Shown here: positions 34,541 to 43,463 of the stretch, one piece after another
How the letters are laid out: each line of letters begins with the position of its first letter
How positions within the stretch are numbered: position 1 is the stretch's first letter
Origin: Terriglobus albidus
GTDB lineage: Bacteria; Acidobacteriota; Terriglobia; Terriglobales; Acidobacteriaceae
Length of the DNA stretch: 64,000 nucleotides
Reading direction: 5' to 3'
NCBI RefSeq assembly: GCF_025685425.1
Contig: NZ_JAGTAS010000027.1
Coordinates: 1 to 64,000, forward strand
The notes under the pieces: model-generated
What the model saw: only the letters and a program-made list of their open reading frames with translations
Database searches by the model: none
Told to the model about the DNA's origin: nothing
Made by a program: the position numbers and the translations under genes

Positions 34541-37500
34541 TTAGAAGGTAACCTTCAGGCCGCCCTGCATCACGCGCGGCTTGACCGGTCCGGTTGCCGT
34601 GATACGTCCGTAGGTACCGCTGGACGGATTGGCGTCGGGCTGGCCGAAGGTGATGCGGTTGAAGGCGTTGAAGAGCTCCCAGCGGAACTGGATCTTGTAC
34701 CGCTCCTGGATCGTCCAGTTCTTCATCACCGCCGCATCGCTGTAGTTGGTGCCCGGCCCCTTCAGGATGTTGCGTCCGGAGTTGCCGAAGGTGCCTACCG
34801 CATTTTGCGTAAAGCCGGCTGTGGTGAAGTACTGCCGCACCCAGTCCTGCTTGCTGCCCTGGTGCGTCTGTACGACAACGCCCGGAACGCGGTCTGCCCG
34901 GTCGCCATAGACCAGCGCGCCGGAGTTGTTGTTGCCGTTGCCTCCACTCACGCTGAACGGGCGGCCGGACTGCATGGTGTAGATACCGCTGATCTCCCAC
35001 TCGCCCAGCACATTGCGGGCGATCGGGTTCCATCCCTTCAGCTTCGGGGTGGAGTAGACCAGGTTAGTCACCGAGACGAACGGGAAGTTCAGGTCGGAGA
35101 GCCCACGGTTGAAGCGCAGGTCATATGGGTTCGCCAGTCCGCCGGTGAACGATGCATTGCCGGTGGCGGCGATGTCGATGTTCTTCGACCAGGTGAAGCT
35201 GCTCTGCGCCTGGAAGCTGTGCGAGAAGCGCTTCTCAAACTGCGCCTGCAGCGAGTGATAGCTGCTGGTGCCGTTGCTGTTGATGGTGAGGAGCTGGCCG
35301 TAGTTCGTCAGCGCGCGTGTTCCACGTACGGCTGCCGCAGTCTGGCCGGGGTTGGCCTCGATGATCAGCGTCTGGTGATACGACTGGCTGCCCACGTAGG
35401 CGAGGTGCATCACCAGATCTCCGCTGAATTGCTGCTCGACCGACGCGTTCCAGCTCTGCGTCATGCCGAGTTTGAAGTTCGGACGGAAGGCCGCCGGTAC
35501 CGTGGTCTGCGCCGGGAAGACATAGTTCGACGAAGGCCGCACGTTGTCATAGGCGAAGGGCGGGAAGGGGCTGGTGAAGTTCGTCGACGAGAAGTTCGCC
35601 CACGGGTTGGAGAAGTTGATGGGGTTTGAAGCGCTGCCGTTCAGTGTGAACGTCGGGCTGAACGGGCTTACGTCAGCCACGTGGTTGTAGGCCGAGTAAG
35701 GCAGCGGCGCGGTGAACATACCGAAGCCGGCACGGAAGGCTGTCTTCGAGCTGGCCTGGTAGGCGAACGCGATGCGAGGCTCCCAGTAGCCGTAGGTGTT
35801 CTGCGCCAAGCTGTTGGGCACGCCACGGTCGCCTGGGAAGACAAGGCCATTCGGAGCGTTGGGGAAGACGGTGCTCTGCTGCCCCGGGTTGTAGACGGCG
35901 CCACGGCCATCCTTGGAGGCGGGGGCGAGGTTCGGATCCCAGCGCAGGCCGAGTGTGACCGTCAGGTTCGGACGCAGACGGAACTGGTCCTGTCCGAATG
36001 CTCCCAGCAGGTTGCCGGAGACATCGGCGATCTCGCCGGCGCCCTGAGTAAAGGTGCCGACGCGGCCGAGCAGAAAGTCCGCCAGGCCGGAGCCGGTGGA
36101 GTATCCGTTGAAGCCGATGATCGGGGCAGCAGGATAGTAGGTGAACTCACGCGCGCGCTGATGCCACAGGTCTACACCGAACGAGACGGTGTGGTTGCCG
36201 ATGATCTTGGTGACGGAGTCGGAGAAGCCCCACGACCGGCGCATCTCTCCCGTGTACTCGGAGTACGGCGTACCGAAGCCGCCGTTGGCGTTCAGGCCTT
36301 CGGAGTAGCAGGCGCCTGCGGGATCGTTGACGTTGATGTACTTCGAAAGACAGAAGGCGTTGCCGGAGCTGTCGCGCTGCGTGCCTGCGTTGTAGACGTG
36401 CTCCTGGTTCCAGAAGAGCGACAGAGCGTTGACCATGCTGGGCGAGATGGTCCAGTTGTGGTTGAGCACCTCGTTAAAGAGCTTGCCCTGCTTGCCAGGA
36501 ACGATGGCCAGGATGTTGCCGGGCGTGGATGCCTCGGCGCGGTTGTAGTACTGGATAAAGCTGCGCAAGGTGAGGCGCTGTCTGTCATTGATGGAGTAGT
36601 CCAGACGGCCGGTGCCTTCGTCGAACTTCTCCACCGACGCGGGGGCAGTGTAGTAAACCAGGCCGCTGGCCGGGTCCTGTCCGCGCGGCAGCGCCGTGTT
36701 GGCGATACGTACGGCTGCTGGGTTATACAGGCTGGGATCGATGCGGTTGTTGACGAAGCCGCCGCCGAGTGTCTTCGGATACGCCGAGAAGTCGCCGTTC
36801 AACATGGCGGCGGTGGGCGTGTTGGTGCTGTTCGAGGTGGCGGTGGTGGACTGGCGCGTGCCCTGGTAGTTCGCGAAGAAGAAGAGCTTGTTCTTCTTGA
36901 TCGGGCCGCCGAGGAATCCGCCGAACTGGTTGCGGCGCAGCGGATCGACCTTCTTTGAGAAGTAGTCGGCTGCGTTCAGCGCGCTGTTGCGCAGGAACTC
37001 GAAGGCCCCGCCGTGGAAGGCATTCGTGCCGCTCTTGGTTTCGATGCTGACGACTGCCCCCGGAGAGAAGCCATAGTGGGCGTCGAAGTTGTTGGAGATG
37101 ACACGGAACTCGGCAGTGGCGTCCGCGTTCGGTGAAGGCGCCGCAAGCGCCATATAGGTGTCCATGTTGGGCACGCCATCCAGCAGATAGAGCGTGCTGC
37201 CCTGGCGTCCGCCGCCGGCGGAGGCGCCGGTTTCATTGGGGAAGGTGGTCTCGCCCTGCAGGGTGCCTGCGCCGGTGTTGAGCACGTTCACGGTTCCGGG
37301 CGAAAGCAGTACCAGGCTGGAAGGATCGCGTCCGTTGAGCGGAAGCTCGCGGATCGCCTGTTCGCCGACGGTATTGCTGACCTCGGCGTTGGTGGTGTTG
37401 ATCAGGGCAGCGCCGGCGGTGACGTTGACGGTTTCGCTCTCGCTGCCGACCTGCAGACCGATATCGAGCGTAGCCTGTTGGCTGACGGTGAGCAGCACGC

Positions 37501-37789
37501 CGGTCTGCTGAAACTTCTGGAAGCCGGAGACCTCAGCCGCGATGGTGTAGTGGCCCGGCGGGATTGTGGGGAAACGATAGAGACCGGAGGAATTGCTCTC
37601 TGAGGTGAGCACCAGGTTGGTCTCAGTGTTTGTAGCAGTTACACGTGCATTGGGAACGGCGGCGCCTGAGGGATCCGTAACGGTCCCGCTCAGTACGGCA
37701 CTTCCGCCTTGTGCGTACACGCTCGACGACATGGCAAAGCACAACGCGAGCACGCAGAACAAAAGCCTTAAGAGCTTTTGGGTATTCAT
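34541..37789 (-). CDS. Oar-like TonB-dependent receptor with carboxypeptidase-regulatory-like domain
   Basis: A 1082-residue outer-membrane protein. Signal peptide to about SSVYAQ, then the carboxypeptidase-regulatory-like domain (VLSGTVTDPSGAAVPNARV), a plug region (EQAIRELPLNGRDPSSLVLLSPG, VSIETKSGTNAFHGGAFEFLRNSALNA) and a beta barrel ending KVTF. Conserved barrel phrases of the family include WSLFN-type FNAFNRITFG near the end. Cargo unknown. ATG at 37789; a TTG lies one codon upstream. It differs clearly from the receptor at 14727 and has no Gly-rich insert. Confidence 0.87.
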   Translation of the reverse strand: MNTQKLLRLLFCVLALCFAMSSSVYAQGGSAVLSGTVTDPSGAAVPNARVTATNTETNLVLTSESNSSGLYRFPTIPPGHYTIAAEVSGFQKFQQTGVLLTVSQQATLDIGLQVGSESETVNVTAGAALINTTNAEVSNTVGEQAIRELPLNGRDPSSLVLLSPGTVNVLNTGAGTLQGETTFPNETGASAGGGRQGSTLYLLDGVPNMDTYMALAAPSPNADATAEFRVISNNFDAHYGFSPGAVVSIETKSGTNAFHGGAFEFLRNSALNAADYFSKKVDPLRRNQFGGFLGGPIKKNKLFFFANYQGTRQSTTATSNSTNTPTAAMLNGDFSAYPKTLGGGFVNNRIDPSLYNPAAVRIANTALPRGQDPASGLVYYTAPASVEKFDEGTGRLDYSINDRQRLTLRSFIQYYNRAEASTPGNILAIVPGKQGKLFNEVLNHNWTISPSMVNALSLFWNQEHVYNAGTQRDSSGNAFCLSKYINVNDPAGACYSEGLNANGGFGTPYSEYTGEMRRSWGFSDSVTKIIGNHTVSFGVDLWHQRAREFTYYPAAPIIGFNGYSTGSGLADFLLGRVGTFTQGAGEIADVSGNLLGAFGQDQFRLRPNLTVTLGLRWDPNLAPASKDGRGAVYNPGQQSTVFPNAPNGLVFPGDRGVPNSLAQNTYGYWEPRIAFAYQASSKTAFRAGFGMFTAPLPYSAYNHVADVSPFSPTFTLNGSASNPINFSNPWANFSSTNFTSPFPPFAYDNVRPSSNYVFPAQTTVPAAFRPNFKLGMTQSWNASVEQQFSGDLVMHLAYVGSQSYHQTLIIEANPGQTAAAVRGTRALTNYGQLLTINSNGTSSYHSLQAQFEKRFSHSFQAQSSFTWSKNIDIAATGNASFTGGLANPYDLRFNRGLSDLNFPFVSVTNLVYSTPKLKGWNPIARNVLGEWEISGIYTMQSGRPFSVSGGNGNNNSGALVYGDRADRVPGVVVQTHQGSKQDWVRQYFTTAGFTQNAVGTFGNSGRNILKGPGTNYSDAAVMKNWTIQERYKIQFRWELFNAFNRITFGQPDANPSSGTYGRITATGPVKPRVMQGGLKVTF

Positions 37790-37987
37790 CAAATTTGGGC
37801 CTCAATTTTGGGGATTAGAGGGGGTTCGAAATCGTGTGCTTACTGCACATCTGCACGAATCAATTTCTTTTGGGCAAGACAGGACGGGGGAAGCAACGAA
37901 TTAGTAAATCGATTGAAAGAATATTGGACCCCGATCACGACTGTCTACGCGAGGTACCAGATCAGGTAACGCCATTTGCGGCGCCAT

Positions 37988-38962
37988 CTACGGCTTCAGC
38001 GCAACGCGCTCTATCCAGAAGCTGTTCGGCCACACATTCTTTCCATCGAGCGTAGGCGCGTAGATCTTCAGCTGCGCCGGCATGCGGGTGTAGCTGTCTT
38101 TCCATCCCGGAATGGCGGTTTCAAGCTCGTTCCAGTAGCCGTCTTGAAGTGCGCTTGCGGACCACACGACGCGGAAGGCCTGGTTGAAGGCGAGAAATGC
38201 CTCCAGCATGTACTGTTCCCCCCAGAAGCAGAGATTGGTCATCACGAACTTCTGCGGATAGTCCAGGGGCGTAAAGATGTCATGAAGGTGAACCAGGACA
38301 CCTTCGCGGAGCTCCGGCAGGATGCGCAGGCACTCGTAGAGCACATCGCTATCGACCGAGACGACATGGGTGGAATCGATAAAGAGGATGTCGTTGGCTT
38401 CGAGCTGATGAAAGAACTCAAGCGGAACCTGTTGTACCGGTTTTTCGATCAACTGATTCAGGCCATCGATGCCATGTTTGAGGTACGGCGCCGGGTGTGG
38501 CTCAATGCTGATCAACTCGCCCGGGAAGCCCTCTTTTTTGTTGGCACCCAATGCGGCGGCCAGCACCATGGTGGTGTTTCCACTGCCGATCTCGATAATG
38601 CGGCGGGGCTTATTGCGACGCACGAAGGCGTACGCGATCTCTGCATCCACATGCTCGAAGAAGCCATTGTTGAAGTGGAACGTGCGATGCCCATTGTTGG
38701 AGATCGGGCTTTCGGGGAACTTACATTCGGCGAGATAGGGCGCCAGATCGTGCTGCAACCGGTATATCTGCTCGTCGAAATGGAAGTCGATGCCGCTACA
38801 GGGACGGCGTTCCTTCCAGTCCTTGCCTCGAAAGGAGTTCAGGTCCGGCACGGGGAAGTAGAAGTGTGAGGGAGTGATGCTAACGTGCAGACCGCTCTGA
38901 AGGGCGTGAAATAACGACGAAAGTGTCGTTCGCACAGACGGGCTGCGCATGATGCGATTCAC
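37988..38962 (-). CDS. Class I SAM-dependent methyltransferase-like protein
   Basis: A 324-residue protein with the SAM-binding motif I RIIEIGSGNTTMVLAAAL at about 140-157, an acidic post-I position (ELISIEPHPA), and NDILFIDSTHVV followed by VLVHLHDIFTP, the pattern of the methyltransferase-24-like group often found with polysaccharide or rhamnosyl modification genes. Substrate unknown. A GTG at 38962 has a strong GGAGG site 8 bases upstream, which decides the start over the ATG at 38950. It is not closely linked to its neighbours. Confidence 0.7.
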   Translation of the reverse strand: MNRIMRSPSVRTTLSSLFHALQSGLHVSITPSHFYFPVPDLNSFRGKDWKERRPCSGIDFHFDEQIYRLQHDLAPYLAECKFPESPISNNGHRTFHFNNGFFEHVDAEIAYAFVRRNKPRRIIEIGSGNTTMVLAAALGANKKEGFPGELISIEPHPAPYLKHGIDGLNQLIEKPVQQVPLEFFHQLEANDILFIDSTHVVSVDSDVLYECLRILPELREGVLVHLHDIFTPLDYPQKFVMTNLCFWGEQYMLEAFLAFNQAFRVVWSASALQDGYWNELETAIPGWKDSYTRMPAQLKIYAPTLDGKNVWPNSFWIERVALKP

Positions 38963-39206
38963 CGGAAGATCCTCCGCTGCGTGGTGATCCCGTCGCTGAT
39001 GCTCAGTGTGCGCGCGGCGCGGTATCCATCGACTAATGCTTGGTTGCTCTGGATGCTTCCAGGTTTCCTTCGGGTTGTCCCGGAGGAACGATCTCGCTAT
39101 AAAACATTGTTGTAGAAGGAGAAATCCATACGCGCATCGTGTGGGGCTGATGAAGGTATGTCGACCCTTGGGCTGTTACTTTGCTGAAGATTCAGGCTTG
39201 GAGCGT

Positions 39207-39833
39207 ATGGCGAAAAACGTCACTGGTTTGTTGATCGTATTGTGTTTTACCGGCTTGAGCCTATTTGCTCAACAGCGTGCCTGGCAGAATGAGCCGAAGA
39301 CCTGGAAAGAGTATGACGGCCGGTTAGTGGAGACTGTACCGGCGGGCACCGACTACTGGCGCATCGTCCACTATGGCTTTATCCGGGATAACGGGCCGTT
39401 TCGGTACCAGGAACAGTCAGGGGATTTCGAGGCAAAGGTACGGGTTAGGGGGCACTATCATGAGCTCTACCACCAGGCGGGCCTCATGATCCGGATCGAT
39501 GAAAAGAACTGGATCAAAACCGGCATCGAGTTCGTGAACGGAAAGCAGAACATCAGCGCGGTGGTGACGCGAGACTTTTCCGACTGGTCTGTGATCCCCA
39601 GGCGGGATAGCCCCGCGTTTTTATGGCTCCGGTTGCAGCGTCAGAATGATGCAGTGAAGATCGAGTTCTCCCTGGATGACAAAAACTGGTCCATGCTGCG
39701 CATGGCGTACTTCCCTCCGCGCGTACCGGTCAAAATTGGCATGGTCGCGGCTGCTCCGGGTAAGCAGGAGTTTGAGGTGACCTTTGACCACTTCACGGTG
39801 GGTCCGATTACGAGCACAACCAAAGAAGAATAA
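39207..39833 (+). CDS. Exported DUF1349-like (concanavalin-type) protein
   Basis: A 208-residue protein with a signal peptide (GLLIVLCFTGLSLFA). The body matches the DUF1349 jelly-roll pattern: DYWRIVHYGFIRDNG, YHQAGLMIRIDEKNWIKTGIE, SDWSVI, and VKIEFSLDDKNWSMLRMAYF. The domain resembles carbohydrate-binding lectin folds; no catalytic role is established. ATG at 39207 is preceded closely by GGAG. Frame is open further upstream to 39006 but that extension has no signal-peptide character. Confidence 0.7.
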   Translation: MAKNVTGLLIVLCFTGLSLFAQQRAWQNEPKTWKEYDGRLVETVPAGTDYWRIVHYGFIRDNGPFRYQEQSGDFEAKVRVRGHYHELYHQAGLMIRIDEKNWIKTGIEFVNGKQNISAVVTRDFSDWSVIPRRDSPAFLWLRLQRQNDAVKIEFSLDDKNWSMLRMAYFPPRVPVKIGMVAAAPGKQEFEVTFDHFTVGPITSTTKEE

Positions 39834-39875
39834 TGGTTCAAAGAACAAAGGTTCAGAGAACAGAACTCGCGCAAG

Positions 39876-39925
39876 AAAAAACTCCCGATACAGAGCCCGG
39901 GATACATAAGGCTCTGAATCGGGAG
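39876..39925 (-). terminator. Rho-independent terminator of the cysteine operon
   Basis: An interrupted stem (CTCCCGAT and AGAGCC with their complements) ends in a six-T run on the minus strand. It starts about 17 bases after the stop of the adenylyltransferase/rhodanese gene. Confidence 0.85.
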
Positions 39926-39941
39926 CTTCTATGAGCAGGAC

Positions 39942-41165
39942 TTAGTACTTCGGCATGGTCGGGTCGATCTTCTCGGCCCAGGCCAGGATGCCCCCGGCTA
40001 CGTTCTTCACGTTGGAGAAGCCTGCAGCCTTCAGCTCGAGTGCGGCCTTCTGGCTGCGCGCGCCGGAACGGCAGTGGAGCAACACTTCCTTGTCCTTGTA
40101 CTGCGCCAGCTCGTTGAGTTTGGAACCGATCTCGCCCAGCGGATACAGCGGAGCTCCGAGGTTGGCGATGCGGTACTCGTGCGGCTCACGAACGTCGATC
40201 AGCACAAAATCGTCACCGCGGTCGCGCTTGGCCTTCAGCTCTTCCACGGTGATCTGCGGAATGCCGTCCTGGACAGGAACGTCACCTACGGCTGCGTGCT
40301 GCGCTACCTCCAGCGGGCCGGTGGTAGTCGGCGGAGCAATGCCGCAGAACTGGTCGTAATCGATCAGCTCTTTGATCTCGTGCGTTCCGCACATCGGGCA
40401 CTTCGGATTCTTGCGCAGCTTCAGCGTGCGGAAGCTCATTGACAGAGAATCCACGAGCAGCAGGCGGCCGACGAGGGGCTCGCCAATACCGAGGATCAGC
40501 TTGATGACCTCGGTGGCCTGAATCACGCCGACCAGACCGGGCAGAATGCCCAGCACGCCGCCCTCGGCGCAGGACGGAACCAGTCCCGGCGGTGGCGGCT
40601 CCGGATAGAGGCAACGGTAGCAGGGGCCTTCCTCCGTGGCGAAGACCGAAGCCTGGCCCTCGAAGCGGAAGATGGAGCCGTAGGCGTTGGGCTTGTTCAG
40701 CAGCACGCAGGCATCGTTGACCAGGTAGCGGGTCTGGAAGTTGTCGGTGCCGTCAGCGATGATGTCGTAGTCCTTGAAGATCTCAAGGGCGTTGTCGCTG
40801 CGCAGCATGACGTTGTGCTTCACCACGTTCATGTACGGGTTCAGATCTTTGAGCTTCTTCTCGGCGGAGTCGACCTTCAGCTGGCCGACGGTCGAGGTCG
40901 AATGGATGATCTGGCGCTGTAGATTGCTGGCGTCGACGACGTCGAAGTCCACCAGACCAAGCGTGCCGATGCCGGCAGCGGCGAGGTAGTAGGCAAGCGG
41001 AGCGCCCAGGCCGCCGGTGCCGACGCACAGGACCTTGGCGGCCTTCAGCTTCTGCTGGCCTTCAAAGCCCACCTCGGGCAGGATCAGGTGGCGCGAGTAG
41101 CGCGAGATTTCATCGTTCGACAGTTCCGGGAGTGCGACTTCTTTCAAATCAGGCATGGTAGGCAT
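39942..41165 (-). CDS. moeZ: MoeZ-like adenylyltransferase with C-terminal rhodanese domain
   Basis: A 407-residue E1-like enzyme that adenylates the C-terminal glycine of a ubiquitin-like sulfur carrier and then passes sulfur to it. Residues about 20-265: ThiF/MoeB fold with GTGGLGAPLAYYLAAAGIG, DASNLQRQ, DGTDNFQTRY and two zinc-binding Cys pairs (CYRCLYPE, CPMCGTHE). Residues about 300-400: rhodanese domain with the active-site loop CRSGARS. In mycobacteria MoeZ serves the CysO carrier. It is the last gene of the cysM-mec-carrier operon; the 97-base gap before it contains a repeat fragment (41201-41241). Confidence 0.9.
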   Translation of the reverse strand: MPTMPDLKEVALPELSNDEISRYSRHLILPEVGFEGQQKLKAAKVLCVGTGGLGAPLAYYLAAAGIGTLGLVDFDVVDASNLQRQIIHSTSTVGQLKVDSAEKKLKDLNPYMNVVKHNVMLRSDNALEIFKDYDIIADGTDNFQTRYLVNDACVLLNKPNAYGSIFRFEGQASVFATEEGPCYRCLYPEPPPPGLVPSCAEGGVLGILPGLVGVIQATEVIKLILGIGEPLVGRLLLVDSLSMSFRTLKLRKNPKCPMCGTHEIKELIDYDQFCGIAPPTTTGPLEVAQHAAVGDVPVQDGIPQITVEELKAKRDRGDDFVLIDVREPHEYRIANLGAPLYPLGEIGSKLNELAQYKDKEVLLHCRSGARSQKAALELKAAGFSNVKNVAGGILAWAEKIDPTMPKY

Positions 41166-41262
41166 GGTGTGGTCCTTCGGCTGACTGAGCCGTAAGGCGA
41201 AGAAGCAGATCCTTCGCTTCGCTCAGGATGACAAAAAAAGGAAATGTCAGAAGGGATGCTGT

Positions 41263-41583
41263 CTAGCGACAACAAAGAGCGCGCGAAGCGCTTACGCCTG
41301 GACGGCCAGTCCTGCCGCCGGCGATGGAAGGAATAATGGTGAGCTCGTCATCGGCGCTGACTGCGGAGGCCTCGGCGGCGGGCAGATAGCGGACGTCGTC
41401 ATCGTTCAGGTAGACGTTGACGAAGCTGCGCAGCTTGCCGTCCGGGGTGAAGAGGTGGTTCTTCAGCTCGGGGTGGGCGGCGACCAGTGCATCGAGCCCG
41501 GCCTGAACCGTGGCGCCGTTTACCTCCACGGTGGCTTGCTTGTCCGTGAACGCCCGGAGCGGTGTCGGGATGTTGATCTTCAT
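41263..41583 (-). CDS. MoaD/ThiS-family sulfur carrier (CysO-like) with residues beyond the Gly-Gly
   Basis: A ubiquitin-like sulfur carrier for cysteine synthesis, 106 residues. The beta-grasp body starts MKINIPTPLRAFTDKQATVEV and reaches the usual end TIIPSIAGG at residues 82-90. Mature carriers end at this Gly-Gly, where a thiocarboxylate is formed. Here 16 more residues follow (RTGRPGVSASRALCCR), so the protein would need cleavage before use. The next gene upstream encodes a JAMM protease, and the two overlap by four bases (ATGA). Alternatively the extension results from a lost native stop codon. Confidence 0.85.
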   Translation of the reverse strand: MKINIPTPLRAFTDKQATVEVNGATVQAGLDALVAAHPELKNHLFTPDGKLRSFVNVYLNDDDVRYLPAAEASAVSADDELTIIPSIAGGRTGRPGVSASRALCCR

Positions 41584-42035
41584 GCGTTTTCTCCAACTGC
41601 TTCTGTGATCAGAATCTCTTCCTGCTGAAAAGCTTTGTCATCTTCGGTGGTGCCGCTGAGGTGAAAGGCATTGGTCAGGTTGGCCTTACCCTTGTCGACG
41701 CTGGTGATGACGTAACAGCAGCCGAACCAGTGAGCCTCGGCGAAGTCGGTCGAAGACCACATCGCCGGATGGTCCGGATGCGAGTGGTAGAAGCCCACGA
41801 TGTCCAGGCCCTGTTTGCGGCCTTCGCGCTGAATCTTAATGAGTTCTATCGGGCTGATGTTGTAACGATTGTGCGCGCTGTCGGTACGGGTATTGCCGGC
41901 GCGGACGATCGCGGCGACGTGATTGCCGTCGTCTTTGGCGTGGCCCAGCATGACGCCGCAGCACTCATGGGGATACGTCTCCTCGCCATGGGCGCGGAGG
42001 GCATCGTAATCGGCTTGTGTGATGTGGAGTTTCAT
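41580..42035 (-). CDS. mec: JAMM/MPN-family metallopeptidase (Mec-like)
   Basis: A 151-residue zinc peptidase of the JAB1/MPN+ type. The catalytic set is complete: Glu24, then His84-x-His86-Pro with Ser94 and Asp97 (HSHPDHPAMWSSTD). The mycobacterial homologue Mec cuts newly made cysteine off the CysO carrier; related proteins also remove C-terminal residues from sulfur-carrier precursors. It overlaps both neighbours by four bases, between cysM and the carrier gene, which makes coupled translation likely. Confidence 0.9.
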   Translation of the reverse strand: MKLHITQADYDALRAHGEETYPHECCGVMLGHAKDDGNHVAAIVRAGNTRTDSAHNRYNISPIELIKIQREGRKQGLDIVGFYHSHPDHPAMWSSTDFAEAHWFGCCYVITSVDKGKANLTNAFHLSGTTEDDKAFQQEEILITEAVGENA

Positions 42036-43033
42036 TCCTGCCAGAACCGTTCGCTGAGATATTTGTCTGCGGAGTCGCAGAAGATAGTAACGATGATGGC
42101 CTCGCGTCCGGCGGAAACCTCTTCCTCGGCAATGTGCAGCGCCGTGGCGACGTTGGCGGCTGAGGAGATGCCCATCAGGATGCCCTCTTCGCGGGCAATG
42201 CGCTTTGCCATCACGTAAGCCTCTTCGGTGGAGGCCTCAACCAGACGGTCCGCAAGCTTGGGATCGTAGATCGGCGGCACGATCGCCGTCGGCATGTGCT
42301 TCAGGCCTTCGAGTCCGTTGAAGGGCGAGTCCGGCTGCATCGAGATGCACTGGATCTTTGGGTTCAGCTCGCGGAGGCGGCGCGTGGTGCCCATGAAGGT
42401 GCCGGAGGTGCCAAGGCCCGCGACAAAGTGCGTCAGGCGCCCATCGGTCTGCTGCCAGATCTCGTTGGCGGTGGTCTTGTAGTGTGCCAGCCAGTTGTTA
42501 TTGTTCGAGTACTGATCGGCGTAGAAGTACTTGTCAGGCTCAGCGGCGGCCAGCTCACGCGCCTTGCGGATAGCACCGTCGGAGCCATCTGCCGGATCGG
42601 TCAGAACAATGTTTGCGCCATACGCAGCGAGGATCTTCTTACGCTCCGGCGAGGCATTTGACGGGAGGCAGAGCGTGACCGGGAAGCCCATGGCCGCGCC
42701 CAGCATGGCATAGGCGATACCGGTGTTACCGCTGGTAGCGTCAAGCAGGTGCTTTCCGGGTGTCAGCTTGCCTTCGCGCTGCGCGGCGAGAACGATGTGC
42801 GAGGCGGGACGATCCTTCACGCTGCCGCCGGGATTCGCCCACTCCGCTTTGCCCAACAGGACGATGCCGGGCAGCTTGGCTGTCAGGCGGTCCAGACGGA
42901 CGAGCGGTGTATTTCCAACCCGATCGAGCACTGAGGTGCCAAGGGTAGAGGCGTTGGCGCCGGAGATTTGGGTTTCCGTCAGCAAAACTGTGATTTCCGT
43001 TCCTGTCGCGGGCGGCCTCGAGGCGGGCAGCAA
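42032..43033 (-). CDS. cysM: Cysteine synthase, CysM-like (sulfur-carrier dependent)
   Basis: A PLP enzyme that forms cysteine from an activated serine and a sulfur donor. Motifs: VLDRVGNTPLVRL, the PLP lysine in GSVKDRPA, the ATSGNTG phosphate/substrate loop, and HFVAGLGTSGTFMGTTRRL, which is closest in my memory to mycobacterial CysM that uses CysO thiocarboxylate. Operon context supports this. The start is uncertain: 43033 is a TTG only 31 bases from a divergent gene, a second TTG lies at 42985, and a GTG opens the conserved region. No strong ribosome site decides it. Confidence 0.88.
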   Translation of the reverse strand: MLPASRPPATGTEITVLLTETQISGANASTLGTSVLDRVGNTPLVRLDRLTAKLPGIVLLGKAEWANPGGSVKDRPASHIVLAAQREGKLTPGKHLLDATSGNTGIAYAMLGAAMGFPVTLCLPSNASPERKKILAAYGANIVLTDPADGSDGAIRKARELAAAEPDKYFYADQYSNNNNWLAHYKTTANEIWQQTDGRLTHFVAGLGTSGTFMGTTRRLRELNPKIQCISMQPDSPFNGLEGLKHMPTAIVPPIYDPKLADRLVEASTEEAYVMAKRIAREEGILMGISSAANVATALHIAEEEVSAGREAIIVTIFCDSADKYLSERFWQE

Positions 43034-43064
43034 TATGCGACACTATTGTTGAGTTTATCCGCTT

Positions 43065-43463
43065 ATGGCCAGAAAGACACAGCAGCAGCCCAGGTTCGAC
43101 ACCGTGTTGTCCACGCTGGGGAACCACAAGTTTGATGTTTCCGCCGGCGCCAACGGTGCAAAGCGGATCTCCAAGTACGGTTGCGCGGCCGAGATCCGTG
43201 CGGCAGCCGACGGAACAGCCGAGATTACGGTTCGTCCGGGCTGGCTGCTCAAGGGCGATATCGCCCGCCTGGTCGACAAGGGCTACCAGAAGTTCCTGAA
43301 GGCCGGCCATGCCGAGATTCCTGCTACGGCTGACAATCTGCGCGATCTGCACCGCTTCAGCGAGGAGCTGAAGGAGGCGATGGGCGCCCTGGTGCTGTAC
43401 AACGAAGCCTTGGGAACTACCAGCGACCGTTATGTCTACGATCGGGTTTTGGGTCGTCCTTAG
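43065..43463 (+). CDS. Hypothetical protein, 132 aa
   Basis: A soluble, basic protein of 132 residues that I do not recognise. It is predicted alpha/beta in the first half (RPGWLLKGDIARLVDKGYQK) and helical in the second (DLHRFSEELKEAMGALVLYNEALG). No signal peptide or membrane segment. Codon use looks like its neighbours. It is divergent from cysM with about 30 bases between, so the two may share control, but no function can be inferred from that. Confidence 0.65.
   Translation: MARKTQQQPRFDTVLSTLGNHKFDVSAGANGAKRISKYGCAAEIRAAADGTAEITVRPGWLLKGDIARLVDKGYQKFLKAGHAEIPATADNLRDLHRFSEELKEAMGALVLYNEALGTTSDRYVYDRVLGRP

Noticed and set aside
35681-36958. Long open frame antisense to the second Oar-like receptor
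   Set aside because: Val/Gly-rich shadow translation, no signal peptide or domain; the receptor on the other strand is certain.
37820-37850. GGTTCGAAATC resembling a tRNA T-arm
   Set aside because: No cloverleaf, anticodon arm or acceptor stem can be formed around it.
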